Both the position numbers and the translations under genes were made by a program. Shown in pieces: positions 26,712-35,193 of a stretch of DNA of 35,193 nucleotides. A model generated the notes under the pieces. The model made no database searches. It was not told the DNA's origin and saw nothing but the letters and a program-made list of their open reading frames with translations. Source of the DNA: an uncultured Calothrix sp. Its GTDB lineage: Bacteria; Cyanobacteriota; Cyanobacteriia; Cyanobacteriales; Nostocaceae. How positions within the stretch are numbered: position 1 is the first letter of the stretch; every line of letters starts with the position of its first letter. The stretch lies in NCBI GenBank assembly GCA_937973965.1, contig CALJJQ010000015.1, forward strand, positions 1-35,193. Reading direction: 5' to 3'.

Positions 26712-29700
26712 ATGTTCACTCACGTCAAGTCCACCATTCGTCATATTGCACCCGACGACCTGCGGGGACGGCATTTACTCAAGGTGGTCTATGTCGTGTT
26801 AGAGTCGCAGTATCAGAGTGCTTTATCGCAAGCGGTTCGGGAGATTAATGCTAATAACCCGAATGTGGCGATTGAGATTAGCGGCTATTTAATAGAAGAA
26901 CTGCGTGATGGGGAAAATTACGCAGAATTTAAGCGGGATTTGCAAACCGCCAATATTTTTATTGCTTCGTTAATATTTATTGAAGATTTAGCGCAAAAGG
27001 TTGTAGAGGCGGTGCAGCCAATTCGCGATAACCTAGATGTGGCGGTGGTATTTCCTTCCATGCCGGAGGTGATGCGATTAAATAAGATGGGAACTTTTTC
27101 CCTTGCACAACTGGGACAATCCAAGAGTGCGATCGCCCAGTTTATGAAAAAGCGCAAGGAAAAGTCCGGTGCTGGTTTTCAGGATGGGATGTTGAAGTTG
27201 TTACGAACTTTGCCCAGTGTTCTGAAATACTTGCCAATGGATAAGGCTCAGGATGCGCGTAATTTCATGCTCAGTTTCCAGTATTGGTTGGGTGGTTCTC
27301 CAGAAAATTTGCAGAACTTCCTGTTGATGCTGGCTGATAAGTATGTATTTAAGCAAGATAATAAAACATATTCAGATACACCAAGTTTTGCTTCCCCTTT
27401 ACAATACCAGGAACCTGTCACCTACCCAGACATGGGTATATGGCATCCTTTAGCACCTACAATGTACGAGGATGTACGGGAATATTTGAATTGGTATGGT
27501 AGTCGTAAGGATATTTCCCAGGATTTAAAAGACCCATTGGCTCCCTGTGTGGGTTTGGTATTACAAAGAACCCATTTGGTGACGGGAGATGATGCCCATT
27601 ACGTAGCGATTGTCTCCGAGTTGGAAGCTTTAGGAGCGCGGGTAATTCCGGTGTTTGCGGGTGGTTTGGACTTTTCTAAGCCAGTGGATGCCTATTTTTA
27701 TGAGCCGACCACGAAACAAGCCCATGTGGATGCGGTAGTATCTTTAACAGGGTTTGCCTTGGTGGGAGGGCCAGCTCGTCAAGACCACCCGAAGGCAATT
27801 GACTCCTTGAAGCGGTTAAATCGTCCCTACATGGTGGCGTTGCCGTTGGTATTCCAAACTACCGAGGAATGGTTAGATAGTGATTTGGGTCTGCATCCGA
27901 TTCAGGTAGCTTTACAAATTGCCATCCCCGAGTTGGATGGAGCCATCGAACCGATTATCATGTCGGGAAGGGACGGAGCCACAGGAAAGGCGATCGCGTT
28001 ACAGGATCGAGTAGAAGCGATCGCGCAACGGGCAATGAAATGGGCGAATTTGCGGCGCAAACCCAAGTTAGATAAGAAGGTGGCAATAACCGTCTTTAGT
28101 TTTCCCCCCGATAAGGGTAATGTGGGAACTGCCGCCTACTTGGATGTATTTGGGTCAATTTATGAGGTCATGAAGGCACTGCGAGATAATGGATACGATG
28201 TCCAGGATTTACCGGCAGATGCAAAATCTTTGATGGAAGCGGTAATTCATGATGCTCAAGCCCAATATAGCAGTCCAGAGCTGAACATTGCCTATCGGAT
28301 GTCGGTTCCAGAGTATGAGGAGTTAACACCCTATTCCCGACGTTTAGAGGAAAATTGGGGACCACCCCCCGGACACCTCAACAGTGACGGACAGAATTTA
28401 CTCATCTACGGGAAACATTTTGGCAATGTGTTTATTGGGGTGCAACCGACCTTTGGTTATGAGGGAGACCCAATGCGGTTATTGTTCTCCCGTTCCGCTA
28501 GTCCCCACCACGGTTTTGCTGCTTACTACACCTATCTAGAGAAGGTTTGGGGTGCGGATGCGGTATTGCACTTTGGAACCCACGGTTCCTTAGAATTTAT
28601 GCCGGGAAAACAGATGGGAATGTCGGGGGATTGTTATCCAGATAATTTAATTGGTAGTATTCCAAATCTGTACTACTATGCTGCTAACAACCCCAGCGAA
28701 GCCACCATCGCTAAACGTCGTGGGTATGCAGAGACCATTTCCTACCTGACACCACCAGCAGAAAATGCTGGATTGTATAAGGGGTTAAAGGAACTGAGTG
28801 AATTAATCGCATCCTACCAAACCCTAAAAGACGGTGGTCGGGGAATTCCCATCGTCAACACCATTATGGATAAAGCACGGATGGTTAACCTCGATAAAGA
28901 TATCGAGTTACCAGAAACTGATGCGAAGGATATGACTCAGGAAGAACGGGATAATATCGTTGGCATTGTTTACCGGAAGTTAATGGAAATCGAATCCCGC
29001 TTACTTCCTTGTGGATTACACGTCATTGGTAAACCACCAACAGCCGAAGAAGCGATCGCAACTTTAGTAAATATTGCAAGCCTAGATAGAATGGAAGATG
29101 GATTATTGGGTTTACCGAGAATCATCGCCAATAGTATCTACCGTGATATTGAGGAAATCTACCGTAACAGCGATAAGGGGATTTTACAGGACGTAGACCT
29201 GTTGCAACAAATAACCCAAGCAACCCGTGCAGCTGTCACCGCATTCGTCAAAGCTCAAACCGATGCAGAAGGTCGCGTTTCCCTGATTTCCAAGTTGAAC
29301 TTCTTCAACATGGGTAAAAAAGAACCCTGGGTGGAAGCACTCCACCAAGCAGGTTTTACCAACGTAGACACCGACCCATTGAAGAAACTATTTGAATACC
29401 TGGAATTCTGTCTAGAGCAGGTTTGTGCAGACAAAGAACTTGCAGGACTACTACGGGGTTTGGAAGGGGAATACATCCTCCCCGGACCCGGTGGAGACCC
29501 CATCCGCAATCCCGATGTCTTACCCACAGGGAAAAACATCCACGCACTCGACCCCCAAGCCATTCCCACCCAAGCCGCAGTTCAATCGGCGAAAATCGTC
29601 GTTGATCGACTTTTAGCCCGGAATATGGCGGAAAATGGCGGTAGATATCCCGAAACCATTGCCTGTGTGCTATGGGGAACAGACAATATTAAAACCTACG

Positions 29701-30716
29701 GGGAATCACTGGCACAAATTATGTGGATGGTTGGTGTGCGACCAGTTCCCGATGCCCTGGGTCGAGTCAACAAGTTAGAATTAATACCCTTGTCAGAATT
29801 AGGTCGTCCTCGGATCGACGTGGTAATTAACTGTTCTGGGGTGTTCCGCGATTTGTTTATCAACCAGATGAACCTGCTGGATCAAGCTGTGAAAATGGCA
29901 GCAGAAGCAGATGAACCCTTGGAAATGAACTTTATTCGTAAACACGCGTTACAGCAAGCTGAGGAAATGGGGATAAATCTGCGTCAAGCAGCCACACGGG
30001 TATTTTCCAATGCATCCGGTTCCTATTCGAGTAATATTAACCTGGCAGTGGAAAACAGCACCTGGGAAAGCGAAGCCGAACTCCAGGAAATGTATCTCAC
30101 CCGTAAATCCTTCGCCTTTAGTGCCGATAATCCGGGAATGATGGAGCAAACGCGGGATATATTTGAGAAAACCCTGAAAACTGCCGAAGTCACCTTCCAA
30201 AACCTGGATTCATCGGAAATTTCCCTTACCGACGTATCCCACTACTACGACTCCGACCCCACCAAGTTAATTGGCAGTTTACGGGGAGACGGAAAAATGC
30301 CTGCATCCTACATGGCTGATACTACCACAGCTAATGCCCAAGTGCGCAGCTTGTCAGAAACAGTGCGTTTAGATGCACGGACAAAACTGTTAAACCCCAA
30401 ATGGTATGAGGGGATGTTGAGTCATGGTTATGAAGGGGTGAGGGAGTTATCCAAGCGATTAGTTAATACTGTTGGTTGGAGCGCAACATCCGGTGCTGTT
30501 GATAATTGGATTTATGAAGATGCAAATAGTACCTTCATGGCAGATAAGGAAATGCAGGAACGGTTGTTGAATTTAAATCCCCATTCCTTTAGAAAAATGG
30601 TGACAACCCTACTGGAAGCGAATGGTAGAGGGTATTGGGAAACTAGTGAGGAGAATCTCGACAGATTGAGAGAATTGTATCAACAAGTCGAAGACCGAAT
30701 TGAAGGGATTGAGTAA
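26712..30716 (+). CDS. chlH: Magnesium chelatase subunit H
   Basis: ChlH is the large porphyrin-binding subunit of magnesium chelatase. With ChlI and ChlD (ATP motors) it inserts Mg2+ into protoporphyrin IX, the first step committed to chlorophyll. The 1334-residue product begins [20 protein letters not shown] at ATG 26712, after the purine-rich GAAGGAGCGAAGGAAAGC; a longer frame reaching 26640 lacks support. The N-terminal ChlH-specific domain (about 1-165) is followed by the CobN/Mg-chelatase core with [78 protein letters not shown] and [20 protein letters not shown]. Length and motifs are standard. It is monocistronic, ended by a hairpin terminator. Confidence 0.97.
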   Translation: MFTHVKSTIRHIAPDDLRGRHLLKVVYVVLESQYQSALSQAVREINANNPNVAIEISGYLIEELRDGENYAEFKRDLQTANIFIASLIFIEDLAQKVVEAVQPIRDNLDVAVVFPSMPEVMRLNKMGTFSLAQLGQSKSAIAQFMKKRKEKSGAGFQDGMLKLLRTLPSVLKYLPMDKAQDARNFMLSFQYWLGGSPENLQNFLLMLADKYVFKQDNKTYSDTPSFASPLQYQEPVTYPDMGIWHPLAPTMYEDVREYLNWYGSRKDISQDLKDPLAPCVGLVLQRTHLVTGDDAHYVAIVSELEALGARVIPVFAGGLDFSKPVDAYFYEPTTKQAHVDAVVSLTGFALVGGPARQDHPKAIDSLKRLNRPYMVALPLVFQTTEEWLDSDLGLHPIQVALQIAIPELDGAIEPIIMSGRDGATGKAIALQDRVEAIAQRAMKWANLRRKPKLDKKVAITVFSFPPDKGNVGTAAYLDVFGSIYEVMKALRDNGYDVQDLPADAKSLMEAVIHDAQAQYSSPELNIAYRMSVPEYEELTPYSRRLEENWGPPPGHLNSDGQNLLIYGKHFGNVFIGVQPTFGYEGDPMRLLFSRSASPHHGFAAYYTYLEKVWGADAVLHFGTHGSLEFMPGKQMGMSGDCYPDNLIGSIPNLYYYAANNPSEATIAKRRGYAETISYLTPPAENAGLYKGLKELSELIASYQTLKDGGRGIPIVNTIMDKARMVNLDKDIELPETDAKDMTQEERDNIVGIVYRKLMEIESRLLPCGLHVIGKPPTAEEAIATLVNIASLDRMEDGLLGLPRIIANSIYRDIEEIYRNSDKGILQDVDLLQQITQATRAAVTAFVKAQTDAEGRVSLISKLNFFNMGKKEPWVEALHQAGFTNVDTDPLKKLFEYLEFCLEQVCADKELAGLLRGLEGEYILPGPGGDPIRNPDVLPTGKNIHALDPQAIPTQAAVQSAKIVVDRLLARNMAENGGRYPETIACVLWGTDNIKTYGESLAQIMWMVGVRPVPDALGRVNKLELIPLSELGRPRIDVVINCSGVFRDLFINQMNLLDQAVKMAAEADEPLEMNFIRKHALQQAEEMGINLRQAATRVFSNASGSYSSNINLAVENSTWESEAELQEMYLTRKSFAFSADNPGMMEQTRDIFEKTLKTAEVTFQNLDSSEISLTDVSHYYDSDPTKLIGSLRGDGKMPASYMADTTTANAQVRSLSETVRLDARTKLLNPKWYEGMLSHGYEGVRELSKRLVNTVGWSATSGAVDNWIYEDANSTFMADKEMQERLLNLNPHSFRKMVTTLLEANGRGYWETSEENLDRLRELYQQVEDRIEGIE

Positions 30717-30915
30717 TTCCTGTTGAAACAGAACCTACGCAAAGAAGATTTTTCATTGCGACCGAAATGCAGTTTTGGGAAGCGATCGCCGGATTTTAGA
30801 GATTACTTCGTCCTTTGCAGCCTCGGAAAGTAAGCTACGCAATGATGCAGTTACGTTACTTTTGCGTCAGTCAGATTGAAATAATCAATCTTTAATTCAA
30901 TTGTTAGTCATTCAG

Positions 30916-30943
30916 AAGACGCGGTATCACGCGTCTTTTTTTT
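30916..30943 (+). terminator. Hairpin terminator downstream of chlH
   Basis: AAGACGCG (30916-30923), loop GTATCA, CGCGTCTT (30930-30937), then a run of T to 30943. It lies 200 bp after the chlH stop. Its arms belong to the AGACGCG palindrome family, so a dispersed repeat may have been taken on as terminator. Confidence 0.8.
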
Positions 30944-30978
30944 ACCCCACACAAACAGTTTTTACCCCACACAAACAG
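30939..30978. repeat. 20-bp perfect tandem duplication
   Basis: TTTTTACCCCACACAAACAG occurs twice end to end (30939-30958, 30959-30978), beginning in the T-run of the chlH terminator. Confidence 0.9.
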
Positions 30979-31040
30979 AAATATTTTTAATTTTAATATT
31001 GTTTATGTTCATAAAGACGCGATATATTTTCTGTATAAAG

Positions 31041-31146
31041 TAGCTCGCTTCCCGCACAACAGGTATTATAAATTACGTAGACGCGAAGCGGCTTGCCGTA
31101 GGCTATTACGTAGCTTGCTTCCCGCGTAGCGGGTATTACGAATTAC
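31041..31146. repeat. Pair of 36-bp direct repeats around a GTAGACGCG element
   Basis: Two 36-bp units (31041-31076 and 31111-31146), both starting TAGCT(C/T)GCTTCCCGC and ending AATTAC, differ at seven positions, all transitions. Only the second keeps the hairpin CCCGC-GTA-GCGGG. Between them lies GTAGACGCGAAGCGGCTTGC, a repeat type common in Nostocales. The second unit overlaps the stop codon of the aldo/keto reductase gene (31143-31145). Confidence 0.75.
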
Positions 31147-32123
31147 AAAGTTTGAAAAATATTCTGCACCATTTTCCTGGGTAAACTAGCAGCAATTCGG
31201 TCTAACTCACCCACTTCCCCAGCATCCAAAAACCAACCCAAAGCGCCGATATTTTCCTCAGCTTGACGTTGTGATTTGGCTCCGGGAATGGGAATTGTCC
31301 CCTTGGTAATACACCAATTAATCGCCACCTGGGAAATAGTTTTCTGGCGATTTCTGGCTATTTCCGCCATACAATCTAAAAGGGGTTGCATACCAGGCAA
31401 TAACTGCCGACACAACCAACCGCGAATACCACCCGGTAACTTACCATTGACCTGATATTTACCAGTCAATAAACCCAATGCCAAAGGACTATAGGCAATT
31501 AAACGAATACCCAACTCATCACAGACATCCTTTAACCCCAACTCCGTCACTGGATAGGTGGACAACAAAGAATACTGCACCTGTAAGGTGGCAATTTTAA
31601 TTCCGCGATCGCTCAATCGCTGATATGCCCATCGTAATCTTTTTGTCCCATAATTAGACAACCCCACAGCCTTTACTAAACCCCGTTCCGCTAACAATGC
31701 TAACCCATCCAATAATTTTCCCTCTTGCCAAGGTGCATAATTCGCCGTTGACCAATGCATCTGCACCAAATCAATCCCCCGTCCCAAGCGTTCCGCACTA
31801 GCTTCAGCCGCAGCAACCATCGAATTCGCCGTCAATCGCCAAGGATAAGCTGCTAACTTTGTGGCAATACAAATTTTATCCCGATTTATACCTTCATACC
31901 CACGGGTAAACCGTCCCAACAATTTCTCACTCTGTCCCTTTAATCGACCTGTTCCATAGGAATCCCCCGTATCAAACAAGGTCACGCCATTCCTGACGCA
32001 CAAATTAAATACCCCTGCTAACTCTTCATCCATACTCTCATCATAACCCCAGAGAATGCGGTTCCCCCAAGCCCAAGTACCACACCCCATCGTTGGTAAA
32101 ACTATTGCTTCCCCAGTTACCAT
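31143..32123 (-). CDS. Aldo/keto reductase, plant pyridoxal-reductase-like
   Basis: AKRs reduce aldehydes or ketones with NADPH. The 326-residue product has the catalytic tetrad D51 and Y56 (LFDTGDSYG), K89 (ATKLAAYPW) and H123 (LVQMHWSTANY), on a TIM barrel with VGLSNYGTKRLRWAYQRL, LQVQYSLLS, LIAYSPLALGLLTGKY and the NADPH-binding end TIPIPGAKSQRQAEENIGAL. The start MVTGEAIVLPTMGCGTWAWG resembles cyanobacterial proteins related to plant pyridoxal reductase; an ATG at 32150 would add nine residues. Substrate is unknown. The stop codon lies inside a dispersed repeat. It stands alone, about 260 bp from the next minus-strand gene. Confidence 0.9.
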   Translation of the reverse strand: MVTGEAIVLPTMGCGTWAWGNRILWGYDESMDEELAGVFNLCVRNGVTLFDTGDSYGTGRLKGQSEKLLGRFTRGYEGINRDKICIATKLAAYPWRLTANSMVAAAEASAERLGRGIDLVQMHWSTANYAPWQEGKLLDGLALLAERGLVKAVGLSNYGTKRLRWAYQRLSDRGIKIATLQVQYSLLSTYPVTELGLKDVCDELGIRLIAYSPLALGLLTGKYQVNGKLPGGIRGWLCRQLLPGMQPLLDCMAEIARNRQKTISQVAINWCITKGTIPIPGAKSQRQAEENIGALGWFLDAGEVGELDRIAASLPRKMVQNIFQTL

Positions 32124-32387
32124 TTCCCAGCCAAAGATTACAGGATACAAATTCCAGGATACAGGAAATACACCTACAGATAAACTAAGTACAAAGGGAG
32201 TCGGGAACAGGGAAGGGGGAGTAGTGGCTCTAGCTGTGAAAAAGTGTTAAAATGGGGTGCTAAAGCGCTACTACATGCCTTTCTTCATCCATGAAAATTA
32301 ATGGAATAGACTAGCGGTAGTTCACCACATCAATTCATCAATTCAAAATTTGAGTGAAATGGTATTATTCAGTTGACTGACTGCCAT

Positions 32388-33734
32388 TCAAGTTGGAAAA
32401 CATTTACCGAAGGCAATAAGCAACCGTGGTGAACCACGAAAACGAATTTTACCTCGCAATAATGCCCACATCAGGTTTTTCTCCTTAGCCAGAAAACCTA
32501 GCCAAGTTTGACTGTCTGCGGTGATAGCAAGATTGGCTTGACCAATATGTCCTTCTTGCACCTGTAATGCTTGATTGCGAATCGTCACCGTTGCTTGATA
32601 CGACTCAGACCCGGTAAATGTGAAATGGTAAACAGCGTCTAATTGGAGATTTTGCGATCGCTGAGGTTGAAATAATAGGGGTAATCCCAACAAAAAGCCT
32701 GGAATCGATTGGGGACGAATACCACTGCTCACCCGTTTGATGGTTTTACGGGGAAAGCGTTTCTGAACATGGGTTTCTGCATCGGAACCGGGAATAACAT
32801 AGATTGTTTCGGGTTTATCCTGTAGGGGCTTGACAATTTCTTGAATAAATGCTTTGCGATTGCTTAAAAAAGACCCGATCACATCTTCCCCTGCTGGACA
32901 TGCCGCCATACAGTAAGCGGCTTTGTAGTTGGCTTTGAAGGATAAACTCTGCCACATGGAGGCTGATTCGGAATCGCTGACTTTGTGACGATAATCATGG
33001 GCATTTTTACTGTCAGCAATGGTTTCCACCCAATCCGTAAATCCACTCATAAACTCTCGGTAGTTATGGGTATAACAGGCGGAAAAGTTAAAGTAACCAT
33101 CAGCACCAATTGCTCCCACAGGACAAGCTGTCACGCATAATCGACATTCCACACAAGGATTGTAATCAATCGGCTGATTATACTCGGTGATATCTGCATT
33201 GAGCAAAATTGTCCCCAAGGAGATAAAACTGCCAAACTGGGGATGGATTACTAAGCGATGAATACCCATGTGTCCCAATCCCGCAGCAACTGCAACGGGT
33301 TTATGGGAAATAACCCACACCTTTCCAGGAAATTTTTCCATTTCCATCGGAAAACTCGCTCCTGGTATCATTGCTCTCACACCCATTTGTTCTAAGGCTT
33401 TGGTAATTTTACGCGCAACTTCATTCACATGGTCATAATTCGCATGAAATTCCAAATTCGCAGCCGAACGGACTGGAGTGCGAATATTTTCCCGATTCAT
33501 CCGACAAACTATGCTAATCAAGCTTTTTGTTACAGGAAACGCCTTCAATATATCTGGACGCTGATCGGCGATCGCATCTCTCCCTATCTCCACAAACCCC
33601 ACATCATCAGCACCCATTTCTAAACACAGCGATCGCAAGGAATCCCTATTCAATTTCGCTGTGCTTGTCGGTGGCTTACTAGCAGACTTTTCACGCCACC
33701 CTTTTACGGTCGGATGATTATCAAACTTAGCCAT
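32388..33734 (-). CDS. QueG-like iron-sulfur protein fused to a C-terminal SCP2 domain
   Basis: The 448-residue protein has three parts. Residues 28-185 resemble the N-terminal domain of epoxyqueuosine reductase and reductive dehalogenase-like proteins (GADDVGFVEIGRDAI, AAGLGHMGIHRLVIHPQFG). Residues 190-285 form a ferredoxin part with C194, C197, C200 and C204 (CVECRLCVTACPVGAIG) and a second, atypical set C220, C275 and C279 (CMAACPAGED). Residues about 360-448 are an SCP2 sterol-carrier-like domain (ANLAITADSQTWLGFLAKEK, LLRGKIRFRGSPRLLIAFGK), which binds lipids or hydrophobic ligands. A redox enzyme acting on a hydrophobic substrate is a reasonable inference; QueG function itself is unlikely. 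AAAGGAG precedes ATG 33734. It follows marR by 53 bp, with a shared operator sequence between them. Confidence 0.8.
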   Translation of the reverse strand: MAKFDNHPTVKGWREKSASKPPTSTAKLNRDSLRSLCLEMGADDVGFVEIGRDAIADQRPDILKAFPVTKSLISIVCRMNRENIRTPVRSAANLEFHANYDHVNEVARKITKALEQMGVRAMIPGASFPMEMEKFPGKVWVISHKPVAVAAGLGHMGIHRLVIHPQFGSFISLGTILLNADITEYNQPIDYNPCVECRLCVTACPVGAIGADGYFNFSACYTHNYREFMSGFTDWVETIADSKNAHDYRHKVSDSESASMWQSLSFKANYKAAYCMAACPAGEDVIGSFLSNRKAFIQEIVKPLQDKPETIYVIPGSDAETHVQKRFPRKTIKRVSSGIRPQSIPGFLLGLPLLFQPQRSQNLQLDAVYHFTFTGSESYQATVTIRNQALQVQEGHIGQANLAITADSQTWLGFLAKEKNLMWALLRGKIRFRGSPRLLIAFGKCFPT

Positions 33735-33752
33735 GTATCTCCTTTAGTTAAA

Positions 33753-33767
33753 TGTATGTATATACAT
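33753..33767 (-). promoter_or_regulatory. MarR operator candidate in front of the iron-sulfur/SCP2 gene
   Basis: TGTATGTATATACAT, containing the perfect palindrome ATGTATATACAT (33756-33767), lies 18 bp upstream of the ATG at 33734. The same 15-mer lies in front of marR (34246-34260), which is good internal evidence for a shared regulator. Confidence 0.7.
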
Positions 33768-33787
33768 GTTTTTGATAAATTTGGAAA

Positions 33788-34243
33788 CTAACCTATGACT
33801 TTGACTTCAGACAGCAATTCTAATAAACTTTGCCACGAATCCTCCCCCAAATGCTGCTTCACCTCAGCTTGAGCTTGCTCCCACAAGGGAATTGCTTCCG
33901 CTAACACTGCTTTTCCTTCCGAGGTTAGGGATACCAATCGAACCCGACGGTCTTCACCGGGTGCGATCGCTACTAGACCTCGCTGAGAAAGTAGCTTCAG
34001 ATTCCGTGTCAGGGTTGTTTGGTCGGTAAATAGCTCTTGAGCTAAACGAGTAATTGGTATAGACTCAACCAGCTTAATTGAGACTAACAGGGTAAATTGG
34101 TTTAACACCAACCCCACCGGACGCAAAGCGTTGTCATACACTTGAGTAATAATCCGCGAAGCTCGACGAATATGCAGACCCATGCAGGTTGCAGGTATTT
34201 GAGCGACTGCGGAGAGATTTGTTTTGGAATTTTGCTTCTGCAT
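33788..34243 (-). CDS. MarR-family transcriptional regulator
   Basis: The 151-residue protein is a MarR winged-helix dimer: an N-terminal dimerisation helix (MGLHIRRASRIITQVYDNAL), LNQFTLLVSIKLVESIPI, the recognition-helix region ITRLAQELFTDQTTLTRNLK, the wing GLVAIAPGEDRRVRLVSLTS and a long C-terminal helix. MarR proteins usually repress their own and a neighbouring gene and release DNA on binding a small aromatic or oxidised ligand. Two identical 15-bp sequences, one just upstream of its own start and one before the next gene, fit this. The ATG at 34243 lies only 2 bp from the operator and has no Shine-Dalgarno, so a leaderless message or a later start (MGLHIRRAS) is possible. Confidence 0.9.
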   Translation of the reverse strand: MQKQNSKTNLSAVAQIPATCMGLHIRRASRIITQVYDNALRPVGLVLNQFTLLVSIKLVESIPITRLAQELFTDQTTLTRNLKLLSQRGLVAIAPGEDRRVRLVSLTSEGKAVLAEAIPLWEQAQAEVKQHLGEDSWQSLLELLSEVKVIG

Positions 34244-34245
34244 AT

Positions 34246-34260
34246 TGTATGTATATACAT
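34246..34260 (-). promoter_or_regulatory. MarR operator candidate in front of marR
   Basis: An exact second copy of TGTATGTATATACAT, with the palindrome ATGTATATACAT at 34249-34260, abuts the marR start codon. A bound repressor would cover the start region. Confidence 0.7.
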
Positions 34261-34294
34261 TTATTATGCATTTGTCAAGGGATGATTACTATTC

Positions 34295-35193
34295 GTTTCA
34301 ATCCCTAATAGGGATTAATTTGAATTGCAATGATAGCGTGTTATCTTGGGGTGTGATGTTCAGAGTTTCAATCCCTAATAGGGATTAATTTGAATTGCAA
34401 TAGCTGAACACAAAGGCTATCTACGCTGCGGTCGCGTTTCAATCCCTAATAGGGATTAATTTGAATTGCAATACGTCCGGATGAAGATTGTGCGTAGACA
34501 AGACGTTTCAATCCCTAATAGGGATTAATTTGAATTGCAATCAACAGGACCTCCCCCAGACCAAGCCACCACCGCAGTTTCAATCCCTAATAGGGATTAA
34601 TTTGAATTGCAATTTTGATATTGCGCACCATAGCTTGGCGGGCTTTGCGTGTTTCAATCCCTAATAGGGATTAATTTGAATTGCAATTTGTGACACGTCA
34701 GAGATCTGCTGGGCTTGGGTTGTTTCAATCCCTAATAGGGATTAATTTGAATTGCAATCTATGAACTCACGTTTTCTGTGTTCTAAACTATTGGCAGGTT
34801 TCAATCCCTAATAGGGATTAATTTGAATTGCAATTCTGTGGTAAATATGGTTGTCTGTTGTTATCAATTCGTTTCAATCCCTAATAGGGATTAATTTGAA
34901 TTGCAATAAAAACATACTCCACAGCGTCACGCACACACGATGTTTCAATCCCTAATAGGGATTAATTTGAATTGCAATTGGGGGAAAATTCCTGTGTGTC
35001 TCTGTGTCTGTGTTGTCCGTTTCAATCCCTAATAGGGATTAATTTGAATTGCAATAACACGGGCAGACAGAGCGGCAACTATGGCTGGCGTTTCAATCCC
35101 TAATAGGGATTAATTTGAATTGCAATCATGGAAGTTGCGCCACTGCCGCTGTGTTATTGAGTTTCAATCCCTAATAGGGATTAATTTGAATTG
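34295..35193. CRISPR. CRISPR array, 13 repeats and 12 spacers, running off the window
   Basis: The 37-bp repeat begins GTTTCAATCCCTAATAGGG and ends ATTTGAATTGCAAT. Copies start at 34295, 34365, 34436, 34505, 34577, 34651, 34722, 34798, 34871, 34942, 35019, 35090 and 35161; the last is cut by the window end after 33 bases. All are identical. Spacers are 32-40 bp (33, 34, 32, 35, 37, 34, 39, 36, 34, 40, 34, 34), all different. The repeat has a hairpin AATCCCT-AAT-AGGGATT. Read on the minus strand it ends GGGATTGAAAC, giving an ATTGAAAC 8-nt tag typical of type I and III systems, so transcription is probably right to left with the leader beyond the window. No cas gene is present. Only 51 bp separate the array from marR. 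Confidence 0.98.

Noticed and set aside
26441-26719. 92-codon minus-strand open frame before chlH
   Set aside because: It overlaps the chlH start and shows no conserved feature.

Overview
The window looks like chromosomal DNA from a filamentous, probably heterocyst-forming cyanobacterium (order Nostocales). The clues are frequent GCGATCGC (HIP1) octamers, a chlorophyll gene (chlH), cyanobacteria-typical families (CCB2/CCB4-like assembly factor, DUF3155, DUF3611/Tic21-like, a Hik2/CSK-like kinase, a membrane-anchored YvcK), heptameric STRR repeats, dispersed AGACGCG palindromes and a CRISPR repeat of a form common in that group. Genus cannot be fixed by eye.

Layout. Positions 1-5.2 kb: an Rpn/DUF2887-type nuclease gene cut by an in-frame stop, then yvcK (-), ruvC (+), and a minus-strand pair made of an ECF-like sigma protein and a secreted TPR protein. 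Positions 5.5-8.1 kb: a membrane-linked VOC-fold protein, a DUF433/DUF5615 toxin-antitoxin pair whose toxin is frameshifted by a 10-bp duplication, and coaD overlapping a coiled-coil protein gene. Positions 8.2-13.1 kb: a 207-bp MITE-like element with 9-bp target duplications, serS, a Tic21-like membrane protein, a padR-ccb pair with a candidate operator/promoter, and DUF3155. Positions 13.6-19 kb: a GAF histidine kinase and two minus-strand exported proteins that share a VirB10/TrbI-like C-terminal domain, one of them fused to SLH repeats. These two genes are separated by 1.9 kb of gene-free, repeat-bearing DNA.

Positions 19.9-25.9 kb: sbcC (+), the methionine-salvage operon mtnD-mtnX-mtnB (-), and a second Rpn-family gene with a strong terminator. 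Positions 26.7-30.7 kb: chlH, the largest gene, ended by a hairpin terminator and followed by tandem repeats. Positions 31.1-34.3 kb: an aldo/keto reductase, then a marR gene and a QueG-like iron-sulfur protein fused to an SCP2 domain. The same 15-bp operator-like sequence lies in front of both of these last genes. Positions 34.3-35.2 kb: a CRISPR array of 13 repeats that runs off the window. No cas gene is present.

Most of the window is ordinary housekeeping and photosynthesis-related content. The parts most worth attention are the MarR/iron-sulfur/SCP2 module with its duplicated operator, the SLH-VirB10-like paralogue pair, two recently broken accessory genes with visible lesions, the MITE with intact target-site duplications, the padR operator, and the CRISPR array, whose likely transcription is toward the marR gene. 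No rRNA or tRNA gene was recognised.
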